DNA of 64,000 bases from Dama dama (taxonomy: Eukaryota; Chordata; Mammalia; Artiodactyla; Cervidae), in contig NC_083701.1 of the NCBI RefSeq assembly GCF_033118175.1, positions 73,408,001-73,472,000 of the forward strand. Reading direction: 5' to 3'. Numbering within the stretch: the first letter of the stretch is position 1; every line of letters starts with the position of its first letter. Both the position numbers and the translations under genes were made by a program. Below the pieces are notes generated by a model. It saw only the letters and a list, made by a program, of their open reading frames with translations. It did not search any database and was not told where the DNA came from. Shown one piece after another: positions 10,864-23,363 of this stretch.

Positions 10864-10894
<31 letters not shown>
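10697..10894. repeat. Complex GT/GC-alternating microsatellite
   Basis: About 200 bp of alternating purine-pyrimidine sequence: tgtgtg runs interrupted by cacgtg, gcacac and tacgtg, ending in a pure GT run near 10870-10893. Several ORFs run through it on both strands but are only Cys/Val/His/Thr repeats of this composition. Confidence 0.95.
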
Positions 10895-11599
10895 CCTGAG
10901 TTGACCTGTAAAATTCATTTATTACTCTGGATCAAGACCAGAGAAGTTGGAAAGCCTCCGCTGTAGATAACCGAGTGGTAAGGTAACTTTTAATAACTCC
11001 AGTGCTGATGTTAGTAATGAACCATGTTAATTATTTAGAGGGCATGTGCAATGACTAATTAGTTTACCACCGAAGGGTTTTATGGGTTATGAGTCAGCTA
11101 TAACCACTAACTCAATTAAACGCTTACAGATCATAAACTAAACGTAGGATAAAGTTTAAACAAGGATCATAAACTAAACTTGATAATTAGACGTGCAAGT
11201 ACTCCAAGATTAAAAGAGATTATCTGAAAATTTCAGTGCAGTAGAATCACGACTCAATAATGGCAGCTCAGTTATTTAATAGTGAAATTTTTGGTAGATA
11301 TAAAGGCCTGGCATAAAGCAGATGCCACTGACTTTCTGCTCCAATGAAATGAGTTTGAGCATATTGTAAGGCAATGTCCTTATTGGAAAATAGCGGGTCC
11401 CAGCATGACTTTGAAGGGCAGCTCACAGCAGCCTTGGGAAGGAAAGCAATTATAGGAGGGAGGAAGGATACCTCACGGAATTACACACCAGCTAGAGTGA
11501 GCAGGATCTGAATGAGGGATTGTAACAACATTTTTTGAACTTTTAGCCAGAACTAATTTTAGAAATTTAAAGTCCTAGGGCCCACTGATTGGGAAACTA

Positions 11600-11619
11600 C
11601 ATATACACACACACACACA
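11600..11619. repeat. Short CA microsatellite
   Basis: About eight CA units within otherwise unassigned intron sequence. Confidence 0.8.
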
Positions 11620-12469
11620 GCAACAGAAGAAAGTTTATAACCAAATCTATAAGTAATTTCCTTTAGAAAATATATATGTATTCAGCTTACTGTAACTGTA
11701 TAGAAAACTGAGTAAGATACCAACTATATTAAATATTGTATAGAAGTATATAATTCAATATCATCAGATGCATGAGTCTGATTACTGTTTTACTCAAATT
11801 AGAAAAATTTCTGCCATCTAGAAAAAAGAGAGCTATTTCTCTCTTCATACCCAGATGCCTCTCTGCAGCATTTCTAGAGAATATGTCTTGCTCCCAGTGC
11901 TTAGAATATTAAGTATATAACACACATTCAGTATATGTTAAGTCTTAGAGAAGACAAGAAGGAAGTTTCTTCACTCTCTCTTCCTTCTCACCTTCTTTAA
12001 ATACCTAACATATACTGAGTGTATGAAAGAGAGAGAGAGGAAAGAAAAAAGGAAGGGGTGATTAAATTTGTATTATTATAATAAGAAGAAAGAAACCTCG
12101 GCTTCAATCCATAAGAAGCTAAAGCTAAAGTGTGCTAATATTTTAGACATCTAATTCCAGCTATACTGTAGACCAGATATTCAAAGTGCCCTCTCACTAA
12201 AATACAAGACAACCTACTTGAAATGTTTGTTGTATTAGTTATTGTAATTACGTGTTATGAGACACATTTCTATATAAACTATATTACAACAATTCCCAAT
12301 GATTGCTAAATTGTTTAGAAAGTAAAAGGAATCTCCAAAGTCTAAAAGAAAATTGTATGTACCGAAGCTGTAGTTGAGTGGTAAGATTATCACTAAAGGA
12401 CAGAAATAGAGAGGATAACTTCTTAATCAGTAGAAGAAAAAAAAAATGGTGAGATGCTACAACAATTTA

Positions 12470-12885
12470 AAATATATCAGTAAGCAGAATAAGTTAGTAT
12501 GGACTAAATTCACCAGCTGAAAGAGATTACCAAATTATATCAGTCAAAATAGACTTCAAAACAAAAACTATTGCAGGGAAAAATTAAGCCACCATATAAT
12601 GGTAATAGTTTCGATTCACCATCAGTATTTCCCAGTTCTAAATGTGTAATGCACCTAATGCAAAATAGTTACGATGAGTCAAAGAAACTTGCAGAGCAAA
12701 AATTACTAGAAGGAAGAGAAACTGACAAATATACCATCAAAGTCTGAGACATCAACACACAACTATTAACTGATCAAGCACCAAAGACAGTAAAGATAAA
12801 AGATTTGAGAACCTCACTAATAAGCTTGACTCAGCAGATGTAAATAGAACCTTGTACCCAAGAGTTAGAAGCTATTCATCCTTTT
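12470..12885 (+). mobile_element. Decayed L1 ORF2 fragment
   Basis: Plus-strand sequence resembles the endonuclease part of an old L1 ORF2: agacttcaaaacaaaaacta, ttctaaatgtgtaatgcacc (compare the young copy near 55495-55510), gagacatcaacac. Too decayed to translate. Confidence 0.55.
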
Positions 12886-13795
12886 ACAAAAATTTTTATT
12901 GTTATAGTTGTGTACAATATTATATAAGTTATAGAAGTACAATACAGTGAGTCATAATTTTTAAAAGTTGTGCTCCATTTATAGTTATTGTAAAATATTG
13001 ATATATGCCCCACATTGTATGATATATTCTTATAGCTTATTTTATACATAATAGTTTGTACCTCTCAATTCCTTGTCCCCATATTTCCCCTCCTTCCCTC
13101 CTTCACACCACTGGTAACCCCTAGTTTGCTCTCTATATCTGTGAGTCTGCTGCTTTTTTGTTATATGCACTAGTTTGTTGTATTTTTTTCGATTCCTCAT
13201 ATAAGTGATATCATACAATATTTGTCTTTGACCTATTTCACTTAGTATAATACCTTCCAAGTCCATCCACGTTGCTGCAAATGGCAGGATTTCATTCTCT
13301 GTCATAGCTGGGTGGTATTCCATTGTGTCTGTATGGAGAAGATGTGTCCATCTTCTTTAACCGGCCATCTGTTAATGGACACTTAGGTTGCTTCCATATC
13401 TTGACAATTGTAAACAACACTGCTATGAACATTGGGGTGCATTTCAGATTCATGGATTTTTTGGATATATGCCCAGGAATGGAATTGCTGGATCATATGA
13501 TAGTTCTGTCTTCAGTTTTTTTGAGAAACCTCCATATTATTTTTCCACAGCAGCTATACCAATTCACACTACTACCAATGGTATACAAGGGTTCCCTTTT
13601 CTCCACATCCTTGCCAATGTTTGTTATTTTTGTTCTTTTTGATGATAGAGATTCTAAGAGGTATGAGGTGATATCTCATTGTGATTTTTATTTACATTTC
13701 CTTGATGGTTAGCAATATTGAGCATCTTTTCATGTGTCTATAGGCCATCTGCATTTTCTCTTTGGAAAAACAAGCCACTCATTCTTCTTAATCAT
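12886..13795 (-). mobile_element. L1 3' half fragment (antisense)
   Basis: The minus strand gives the end of L1 ORF2 (MEYHPAMTENEILPFAATW, with upstream pieces matching the region near 58500-58990 of the young L1) and an AT-rich 3'UTR to its left. Several frame breaks. More diverged than the L1 at 51923. Confidence 0.8.
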
Positions 13796-13941
13796 TCATG
13801 ATAGATTACAAAAAAGTGACATTTTCTAACCCAAAGAGCAAGTTTCGACACATTTTTCAGCACTGCTATCAAACAGCCTGCATTCTCTGCTCCTTTAGAC
13901 AGGAGGGTTCTCACACAAAACCAAGCTCTAATAATCCTCTT

Positions 13942-14141
13942 GAAAGTGAAAGTGAAAGTCGCTCACTCCTGTCTGATTCTTTGCAGCCCCATGAACTATA
14001 CAGTCCACAGAATTCTCCAGACCAGAATCCTGGAGTGGGTAGCCTTTCCCTTCTCCAGGGGATCTTCCCAACCCAGGGATCAAACCCAGGTCTCCCGCAC
14101 TGCAGGTGGATTCTTTACCAGCTGAACCACCAAGGAAGCCC
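13942..14141 (-). mobile_element. Bov-tA SINE with 12-bp TSD
   Basis: Antisense SINE from tgaaagtgaaagtgaaagtc to ccaccaaggaagccc. Perfect duplications aataatcctctt flank it at 13930-13941 and 14142-14153, so both ends are exact. Confidence 0.94.
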
Positions 14142-14229
14142 AATAATCCTCTTAGCAAGTGTCAGGGACACATCCTTACAAAGAAAATGCCTTTAAAAGT
14201 AGCAAATGTGTGTGTGCTGTTTTATTTAT

Positions 14230-14257
14230 ATGTGTGTGTGCGTGTGTGTGTGTGTAT
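14230..14257. repeat. GT microsatellite
   Basis: TG units with one CG interruption. Confidence 0.85.
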
Positions 14258-14271
14258 GAATAATTCGTTCT

Positions 14272-14371
14272 TGTTATTGTTTAGTCGCCTAGTCGCATCC
14301 GACTCGTTACAACCCCGGTAGTCTGCAGCATGCCAGGCCTCCCTGTCCCTCGCCATCTCCCAGAGTTTACC
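14272..14371 (-). mobile_element. BovB 3'-end fragment (antisense)
   Basis: A short piece matching the BovB 3' terminus (gtcgcatccgactcgttac, catgccaggcctccctgtcc, catctcccagagttta). Confidence 0.78.
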
Positions 14372-14480
14372 CAGGGGCTAAGACTCTGCACTCCAATGCA
14401 GGGGGCCTGGATTTGATCCACAGTAGGGAAACTAGATCCCACATCCCCCGACTGAGACTTGGCACAAGCAAATAAAATGA
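14372..14480 (+). mobile_element. tRNA-derived SINE (CHR-like)
   Basis: ggggctaagactctgcactc and ggcctggatttgatccacag, followed by an aaataaaatgataataa tail, resemble the older cetartiodactyl CHR SINE family rather than Bov-tA. Family assigned from memory. Confidence 0.6.
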
Positions 14481-14907
14481 TAATAAATAATTTGTAAATG
14501 GCAGTTGTCAATACTCTTACATTTCCCACAGTTTTAAAGTAGCACCTGCCTCTTCTCTTACTTCATATTGCTCTTTGACCTCAAAAGTGTAAAGTCTTCT
14601 TTTAGTTAATCCTTGTGATGGCTCCTGATGACATGTAATTTGGAGGTTGCTTATGAGATCACCGGACTTGTGAACCTTGTCCTAGGTAGAATTATGCAGC
14701 AACTGTAGGGTATGAGTGAAGCTCTGTGAACGTTTAAAATAAGAGGCATTTATTACTATTCTATTAATCTTTATCAAAGTAACACTGTCTGTTCGTGCCA
14801 GTAGAAGACAAGAGGTTATTTTCATTTATACTAAGTACATGGCATCCTTCATCTGACTGTGAAATATGACAAAGCAGAAAAGGGCTCACTTAGCTCAAAA
14901 TCAAAAC

Positions 14908-17900
14908 ATAAATTGTTGCTGTCCCTAAGTCATGCCCAACTCTGTGACCACATAGACTGCAGCACGCAGGCTTCCCGTGTCCTTCACTGTCTCCTGGAGT
15001 TTGCTTGGAGTGATGTTATCCAAGCCCCTCATCCTCTGTCTGCCCCTTCTTCTCCTGCCTTCAGTCTTTCCCAGCATAGGGGTCTTTTCCAATGAGTTGG
15101 CACTTCACATCAGGTGGCCAAAGTATTGGAGCTTTAGCATCAGTCCTTCCAATAAATATTCAGGATTGATTTTTTTTAGGGTTGCCTGGTTTGATCTCCT
15201 TGCTGTCTAAGGGATTCTAAAGAATCTTCTCCAACACTGCAGTTTGAAAGCTTCAGTTCTTCAGTGCTCAGCCTTCTTTGTGGTCCAGCCCTCACATCTG
15301 TACATGAGTACTGGAAAAACCATAGCTTTAATTGTAAGGACCTTTGTCAGCAAAATGATATCTCTGCTTTTCAAGGTGCTGTCAAGATTTGTCATAGCTA
15401 TCCTTCCAAGGAGCAAGTATGTTTTAATTTCATGCTGCAGTCACCATCCACAGTGATTTTGGAGCCCAAGAAAATAAAATTTGTCACCATTTCCACTTTT
15501 TTCCTTTTCATTTACCATGAGGTGATGGGACCAGACACCAGGATCTCTAAGCCAGTTTTTTCTCTCTCCTCTTTCATCCTCATCAAGAGATTCTTTAGCT
15601 CCTCTTCATTTTCTCCCATTAGAGTAGTGTCATCTGCATATCTGAGGTTGTTGATATTTCTCCCGGCAATCTTGATTCCAGCTTGTGATTCCTCCAATGT
15701 AGTATTTCACATGATGTACTCTGCATACAGGGTAAACAAGCAGGGGGCACAAAATGCAGCCTTGACTTACTCCTTTCTCAATTTTGAGCCACTCTGTTGT
15801 TCCATGTCCACTTCTAACTGCTCTTATCTGCATGCAGATTCCTCAGCAAACCTGTAAGGTGATCTGATACTCCCATCTCTTTAAGAATTTTCCACAATTT
15901 TCTGTGATCCACACAGTCAAAGCCTTTAATATCATCAATAAAGCGGAAGTAGATGTTTTTCTGGAATTCCCTTGCTTTCTCTATGATCAAATGAATGTTG
16001 GCAATTTGATCTCTAGTTCCTCTATCTTTTCTAAACTCAGCTTGTACACCTAGAAGTTCTCAGTTTATGTACTGCTGAAGCCTAGTTTGAAAGATTTTGA
16101 GCATTATCTTGCTAGCGTGTGGAATGAACACAATTATACAGTAGTTTGAACATTCTTTGGCACGTCCCTTCTTTGGGATTAGAATGAAAACTGACCTTTT
16201 ATAGTCCAATGACCACTGCTGAGTTTTCCAAATTTGCTTGCATATTTGAGGGCAGTACTTTAACAACATCATCTTTTAGAATTTTAAATAGTTCAGCTGG
16301 AATTCCATCACCTTCACTAGCTTTGTTCATAGTAATACTTCCTAAGGCCCACTTGACTCTACACTCCAGGATATCTGGCTCTAGGTGAGTGACCACACCA
16401 TCATGGTTATCCAGGACATTAAGACCTTTTTTGTATAGTTCTGTGTATTCTTGCCACCTCTTATTAATCTCTTCTGCTTCTGTTAGGGCCTTGCTGTTTC
16501 TGCCCTTTATCATGCCCATTCTTGCATGGAATGTTCCCTAGATATCTCCAGTCTTCTTGAAGAAATCTCTAGTCCTTCCCATTCTACTGTTTTCCTCTAT
16601 TTCTTTGCACTGTTAATTTGAGAAGGCTTTCTTATCTCTCTTTGCTATTTTCTGGAACTCTGCATTCAGTTGGGTATATCTTGCCTTTTGCTTCTTTTCT
16701 TTTCTCATCTATTTGTAAAGCCTCCTCAGACAACTTCTGAGGGCTTCTATGGTGGCTTAGAGGGTAAAGTGTCCACCAGCAATGCGGGAGACCCAGGTTC
16801 AATCCCTGAGTTGGGAAGATCCCCTGGAGAAGGAAATGGCAACTCACTCCAGTATTCTTGCCTGGAGAATCCCATGGAGGGAGGAGCCTAGGAGGCTGCA
16901 GTCCATGGGGTCACAAAGAGTTGGTCACGACTGAGCAACTTCACTTTCCTTTCCTTTTCCTCAGACAACTACTCGGCTCTTGCATTTCTTTTTCTTGGGG
17001 TTGGTTTTGATCACTGCCTCCTGTACTGTTATGAACCTCTGTCCATAGTTCTTCAGACAGGCTGTCTACCAGATCTAATCCCTTAAATCTATTCATCATC
17101 TCCACTGTATAATCATAAGAAATTTGATTTAGGCCATACCTAAATGGCCTAGTGGCTTCCCCTATTTTCTTCAATATAAGCCTGAATTTTGCAATAAGGC
17201 ATTCATGATCTGAGCCACAGTCTACTCCCAGTCTTGTTTTTGCTGACTGTATAGAGCTTCTCCATCTTTGGCTGCAAAGAATATAATCAATCTGATTTTT
17301 GTATTGACCACTTGGTGATGTCTGTGTGTAGTCATCTCATGTGTTGTTGGAAGAGGGTGTTTGCTATAATCAATGTGTTCTCTTGGTAAAACTGTTAGCT
17401 TTTGCCCTGCTTCATTTTGTACCCCAGGGCCAAACTTGCCTGTTACTCCAGGTATTTCTTGACTTCCTACTTTTGCATTTCAATCCTCTGTGATGAAAAG
17501 GACATCTTTCTTTGGTGTTAGGTCTGGTTGGTCTACATAAAATCAGTCAACTTCAGCTTCTTTGGCATTTGTGGTATGGGCAGAGACTTGGACTACAGTG
17601 ATGTTGAATTGTTTGCCTTGGAAATGAGCCAGCATCTTTCTGTCATTTTTGAGGTTGTGCCCAAGTACTGCATTTTTGGATTCTTGTTGACTATGAGGGC
17701 TACTCCATTTCTTCTAAGGGATTCTTGCCCACAGTAGTAGATATCATGGTCATCTGAATTAAATTTGCCCACTCCTATCCACTTTAGTTCACTGATTCTT
17801 AAGATGTCAGTGTTCACTCTTGTCATCTCTTGTTTGACCATGTCCTTGACCTTGCTTCATGGACCTAACATTTCAGGTTCTTATGCAATGCTCTTTACAG

Positions 17901-18135
17901 CATCAGATTTTACTTTCACCACAAGACACATCCACAACTGAACATCATTTCAACCTTGGCTCAGCTGTTTCATTTTTTCTGGAGCTATTAGTGATTTCCC
18001 TCCACTCTTCCTCCATAGCACATTGGACACCTTCCAATCTGGGGGCTCATCTTCTGGTGTCATGTCTTTCTGCCTTTTCATACTGTCCATGGGGTTCTCC
18101 AGGCAAGAACAGTAGAGTGGTTTTCCATTCTTTCC
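14908..18135 (-). mobile_element. BovB LINE, long diverged copy (antisense)
   Basis: About 3.0 kb of BovB plus one nested SINE (16736-16957). On the minus strand, from right to left, it holds remnants of the endonuclease (ISELKWIGVGKFNSDDHDIY), the central region, and RT with the YADD box (NNLRYADDTTLMGENEEEL) and the carboxy end. Frames are short, and it is more diverged than the copy at 19845. It lacks most of the 5' end. No intact protein. Confidence 0.9.
16736..16957 (+). mobile_element. Bov-tA SINE nested in BovB, 13-bp TSD
   Basis: SINE with ggcttctatggtggcttag head and a CT-rich tail (cactttcctttcc). Perfect duplications tcctcagacaact flank it at 16723-16735 and 16958-16970, within BovB sequence that resumes afterwards. 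Confidence 0.95.
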
Positions 18136-18939
18136 TCCAGTTATTTGGTATCCAGAAATGTGACCAGTCTCCCTTTATCCATATAAACTTCAATTTATTT
18201 ATTTTCTGATACAAATTTCCCAATGTGCACAAACCTCTTAACAAATCCCTAGCCTCAATCCCCGACACATAAATCATCAAATGAATGAGTAAAAGAGCAA
18301 GCAAGTTTGTCATGGGAATCATAACTCTAGATGGGGTGAAGAAGGAGTAGGAATGTCCATACTTTAGTGCTCAGGAAATTTAGGATAACTTACTCCCTTC
18401 ACTATGTACACGAGGAAGATGAGACAAGAGTAAATGAAGTTATTAAGTCAGGGTCCCCTAGATACTTCAGTTCAGACACTAGCAGGAAAAGAAAGAATGG
18501 TCTTTACACTAGACATTTAGACTCCCTTAAGATTCATCAAAGCCACTCCAGAACACCAGATCAGCAGACCAGAAGGGAGATGAAAGGCAGCTGGTGGCAT
18601 GACAAGGAGGAGTCTGCACTGGGATTACACAGGTGTAGTCACGGATACAACCTTCCCATGTTCTTCAGTCTCGGGTTTGCATGACCTTTCACTTATTCTT
18701 TCACAGCATTTAACAAATATTATTAAGCTCCTATTTGTCATACCTGTTTTTGAGGCGTTTATCTTCTAATGAGACTAGACTCCTAATGTTCTCCTCCAGA
18801 TTCAGAGTCTTCAGTGATAAATGTACAGAAACCTGGAACTGGAACTAAGATAGGTTGAGGTAGTTAAAAGGCCCACTCATAAAGTATTGAATTGGGTACT
18901 TTTAAAAGTTGCATGTCCCACTACACAGCCACCACATTG

Positions 18940-19590
18940 GCTGAAATTTTTTAAAACTTCATATTCTTGGGTTAAACATATAAAGCAACTGGAAATCTCA
19001 TGCACTGTTGGAGGGATAGAATCTGACAGTTTGTTTTATAACTAAATATAGCACCAACCTTAAAAACAAAAATCCCAACCCTAAATATTTGCCCAAGAGA
19101 ACTGAAAATATACGTCTATGAAAGAACTTATGTAAGTATATTCATAGAATGTCTATTCATGAGAACCAAAAACTTGAAACAGTCTAGGTGTTCATCCACA
19201 GGAAGATGGATAAACATACTGTGCTGTAGTGTTGCAAGGGATATTGCTCAGCAATAAAAATAAATAAACACACAAAAACCCAGTTAAATCTCAAAAACAT
19301 TATTCTCAGTGAAAGACATCTTACACAACCATGTATACATGTGTGATTTCATTTGTGTGAAATTCTAAAGCAGGCAAAGCTCATTGGAAACAATAGCTGC
19401 CCCTGGGGGCAGGGATTGACTGGGGAAAAGGAATGAGGAAACTCTCTGGAGTGATGGAAATGTTCTCTGTCTTGATGGGTTTCTGAGTTACAGAGGGGTA
19501 TGGATTTCTCAGAATTCATCAAATAGTGTCAAATGGTATACTTAAGATTTGTGCTTTCAATGTATGTTCAAATTTTTTAAATAACTACAC
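18940..19590 (+). mobile_element. Old L1 3' end
   Basis: Plus-strand remnant of ORF2 end and 3'UTR: aaatctcatgcactgttgg, ccacaggaagatggataaac, ttgctcagcaataaaaataa, ggagtgatggaaatgttc. Typical of ancient mammalian L1; no open frame. Confidence 0.75.
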
Positions 19591-19844
19591 CAGTATGGAA
19601 CTATAGTAATACATATATATACATACATATGTATTCTGAAGTACTGTATTTCATATACTGAAGTACTGCAAATTACTTTGAAATGCATCCAAAAATAAGA
19701 TGGGTTGATGGATGGAAAGTGGAGAAACATGTGACAAAGAAGGTAAAGTAAAATGCTCACAATATTAATAGAATCTGTGTTGTGAATACATGGGTGTTCA
19801 ATGTGAAATTCTTTCAGTTTTTTCTGCTTGTCTGAAGTCATTTC

Positions 19845-22800
19845 AGTTCAGTTCAGTTCAGTCGCTCAGTCGTGTCTGACTCTTTGTGACACCATGAACC
19901 TCAGCAGACCAGGCCTCCCTGTCCATCACCAACTCCCGGAGTTTACTCAAACTCATGTCCATTGAGTCGGTGATGCCATGCAACCATCTCATCCTCTGTC
20001 TTGCCCTTCTCCTCCTGCCCTCAATCTTTTCTAGCATCAGGGTCTTTTCAAATGAGTCAGCTCTTCGCATCTGGTGGCCAAAGTATTGGAGTTTCAGCTT
20101 CAACCTCAGTCCTTCCAATGAACACCCAGGACTGATCTCCTTTAGGATGGACTGGTTGGATCTCCTTGCAGTCCAAGGGACTCTCAAGAGTCTTCTCCAA
20201 CACCACAGTTCAAAAGCAACAATTCCTCGGCACTCAGCTTTCTTTATAGTCCAACTCTCACATCCATACATGACTACCGGAAGAACCATAGCCTTGATTA
20301 GACAGAACTTTGTTGGCAAAGTAATGTCTCTGCTTTTTAATATGCTGTCTAGGTTGGTCATAACTTTTCTTCCAAGGAGTAAGCATCTTTTAATTTCATG
20401 GCTTCAGTCACCATCTGCAGTGATTTTGGAGCCCAAAAATATAAAGTTAGCTGCTGTTTCCACTGTTTCCCTATCTATTTGCCATGAAGTGATGGGACCA
20501 GATGCCATGATCTTAGTTTTCTGAATGCTGAGCTTTAAGCCAATTTTTTTCACTCTCCTCTTTCACTTTCATCAAAAGGCTCTTTAGTTCTTCTTCACTT
20601 TCTGCCATAAGGGTGGTGTCATCTGCATATCTGAGGTTATTGATATTTCTCCCTGCAATCTTGATTCCAGCTTGTGCTTCTTCTAGCCCAGCATTTCTCA
20701 TGATGTACTCTACATATAAGTTAAACAAGCAGGGTGACAATATACAGCCTTGACATACTCCTTTTCCTATTGGGAACCAGTCTGTTGTTCCATGTCCAGT
20801 TCTAACTGTTGCTTCCTGACCTGCATACAGGTTTCTCAAGAGGCAGGTCAGGTGGTCTGGTATTCCCATCTCTTTCAGAATTTTCCACAGTTTATTGTGA
20901 TCCACACAGTCAAAGGCTTTGGCATAGTCAATAAAGCAGAAGTAGATGTTTTTCTGGAACTCTCTTGCTTTTTCGATGACCCAGCAGATGCTGATAATTT
21001 GATCTCTGATTCCTCTGCCTTTTCTAAAACCAGCTTGAACATCTGGAAATTCACAGTTCACATATTGCTGAAGCCTGGCTTGGAGAATTTTAAGCATTAC
21101 TTTACTAGCGTATGAGATGAGTGCAATTGTGCAGTAGTTTGAGTATTCTTTGGCATTGCTTTTCTTTAGAATTGGAAAGAAAACAGACCTTTTCCAGTCC
21201 TGTGGCCACTGCTGAGTTTTCCAAATTTGTTGGCATATTGAATGCAGCACTTTCACAACATCATCTTTCAGGATTTGAAATAGCTCAACTGGAATTCCAT
21301 CACCTCCAGTAGCTTTGTTCATAGTGATGCTTCCTAAGGCCCACTTGACTTCACATCCCAGGATGTCTGGCTCTAGATGAGTGATCATACCATCATGATT
21401 ATCTGGGTCAGGAAGATCTTTTTTGTACAGTTATTCTCTGTATTCTTGCCACCTCTTCTTAATATCTTCTGCTTCTGTTAGGTCCCTACCATTTCTGTCC
21501 TTTATTGAGCCCATCTTTGCATGAAATGTTCTCTTGGTATCTCTGATTTTCTTGAAGAGATCTCTAGTCTTTCCCATTCTATTGTTTTCTTCTATTTCTT
21601 TGCATTGATCGCTGAGGAAGGCTTTCTTATCTCTCCTTGCTATTCTTTGGAACTCTGCATTCAACTGGGTATATCTTTCCTTTTCTCCTTTGCTTTTCAC
21701 TTCCCTTCTTTTCACAGCTCTTTGTAAGACCTCCTCAGACAGCCATTTTGCTTTTTTGCATTTCTTTTTCTTGGAGATGGTCTTGATTCCTGTCTCCTGT
21801 ACAATGTCACAAACCTCCATCCATAGTTCATCAGGCACTCTGTCTATCAGATCTGGTCCCTTAAACCTATTTCTCACTTCCACTGTATAATCGTAAGGGA
21901 GTTGATTTAGGTCATACCTGAATGGTCTAGTGGTTTTCTCCACTTTCTTCAATTTCAGTCTGTATTTGCCAATAAGGAGTTCATGATCCAAGCCACAGTC
22001 AGCTCCTGGTCTTGTTTTTGCCGACTGTATAGAGCTTCTCCATATTTGGCTGCAAAGAATATAATCAATCTGATTTCAGTGTTGACCATCTGGGGATGTC
22101 CATGTGTAGAGTCTTCTCTTGTGTTGTTGGAAGAGGGTGTTTGCTATGACCAGTGCAGTCTCTTGGCAAAACTCTATTAGCCTTTGCCCTGCTTCATTCT
22201 GTACTGTAAGGTCAAACTTCCCTGTTACTCCAGGTGTTTCTTGCCTTCCTACTTTTGCATTCCAGTCCCATATAATGAAAAGGACATCTTTTTTGGGTGT
22301 TAGTTCTAAAAGGTCTTGTAGGTCTTCATAGAACCATTCAACTTCAGCTTCTTCAGAGTTACGGGTCAGGGCATAGACTTGGATTACCGTGATATTGAAT
22401 GGTTTGCCATGGAAACGAACTGAGATCATTCTGTCATTTTTGAGATTGCATCCAAGTACTGCATTCCGAACTCTTTTGTTGACTATGATGGCTACTCCAT
22501 TTCTTCTAAGGGATTCCTGCCCACAGTAGTAGATATAATGGTCATCTGAGTTAAATTCACCCATTCCAGTCCATCTTAGTTCACTGATTCCTAGAATGTC
22601 AGTATTCACTCTTGTCATCTCCTGTTTGACCACTTCCAATTTGCCCTGATTCATGGACCTAACATTCCAGGTTCCTATGCAATATTGCTCTTTACAGCAT
22701 CAAACCCTGCTTCCATCACCAGTCCCATTCACAACTGGGTGCTGTTTTTGCTTTGGCTCCATCCCTTCATTCTTTCTGGAGTTATTTCTCCACTGATCTC

Positions 22801-23210
22801 CAGTAGCATATTGGGCAACTACCTACCTGGGGAGCTCATCTTCAGTGTCCTACCTTTTGGCCTTTTCATACTGTTCATGCAGTTTTGAAAGCAAGAATAC
22901 TGAAGTGGTTTGCCATTCCCTTCTGAAGTAGACCACATTCTGTCAGACCTCTCCACCATCTTGGGTGACCCCACACGGCATGGCTTAGTTTCATTGAGTT
23001 AGACAAGGCTGTGGTCCGTGTGATCAGATTGGCTAGTTGTCTGTGATTGTAGTTTCAGTCTGTCTGACCTCTGATCCCCTCTCTCAGTGCCTACCATCTT
23101 ACTTGGGTTTCTCTTACCTTGGACGTGGGGTCTCTCTTCACGGCGGCTCCAGCAAAGTGCAGCCGCTGCTCCTTACGTCAGATGCAGGGTAGCTCCTCAA
23201 AATATTGGGG
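19845..23210 (-). mobile_element. Near-full-length BovB LINE (antisense)
   Basis: About 3.37 kb, close to the roughly 3.2 kb usual for BovB. The 3' end is at left (cagttcagttcagtcgctcag) and a 5'-UTR-like region at right (22880-23210, with ggacgtggggtctctcttca). The element belongs to the RTE clade, which encodes an endonuclease-reverse transcriptase that also mobilises Bov-tA SINEs. Its reading frame is described in the next entry. I saw no clear target-site duplication; the right edge is approximate to about 20 bp. Confidence 0.92.
19858..22654 (-). pseudogene. BovB endonuclease-reverse transcriptase ORF, broken
   Basis: From 22654 leftward the frame starts with an apurinic-endonuclease-like domain (NTDILGISELRWTGMGEFNS; later WDWNAKVG). 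The central region follows, then RT (FCFIDYAKAFDCVDHNKLW; the catalytic YADD in NNLRYADDTTLMAESEEEL), and finally the carboxy end with WCWRRLLRVPWTARRSNQS. Lesions: an in-frame TGA just after PDGQH (22076-22078), an in-frame TAA at 21431-21433, where 3 nt appear inserted relative to the copy at 46858, and a one-base insertion in an A-run near 20548 that shifts the frame before 20513. All core motifs are visible but the protein cannot be made in one piece. Confidence 0.88.
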
Positions 23211-23315
23211 GGAAGTTTCATGTTGCATTTGTTTCACAGAGGAAGAAGCTCTATTTTCATACAAAATTATTTTTTATGGTTTTATGTCAAATTCTGCCTT
23301 AGTGCTTTAACTTGA

Positions 23316-23317
<2 letters not shown>

Positions 23318-23362
<45 letters not shown>
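23318..23362. repeat. TA microsatellite
   Basis: About 22 uninterrupted TA units, likely highly polymorphic and prone to unwinding. Confidence 0.97.

Positions 23363-23363
<1 letters not shown>

Noticed and set aside
10525..10966. Overlapping His/Thr/Cys/Val-rich ORFs
   Set aside because: They are translations of the GT/GC microsatellite on both strands.
13323..13712. 129-codon plus-strand ORF with many hydrophobic residues
   Set aside because: It is the antisense of an L1 ORF2 end; the same text appears antisense at 58500-58841.
18367..18684. 105-codon plus-strand ORF
   Set aside because: No recognisable domain, no homologous copy in the window and no splice context; probably chance in an intron.
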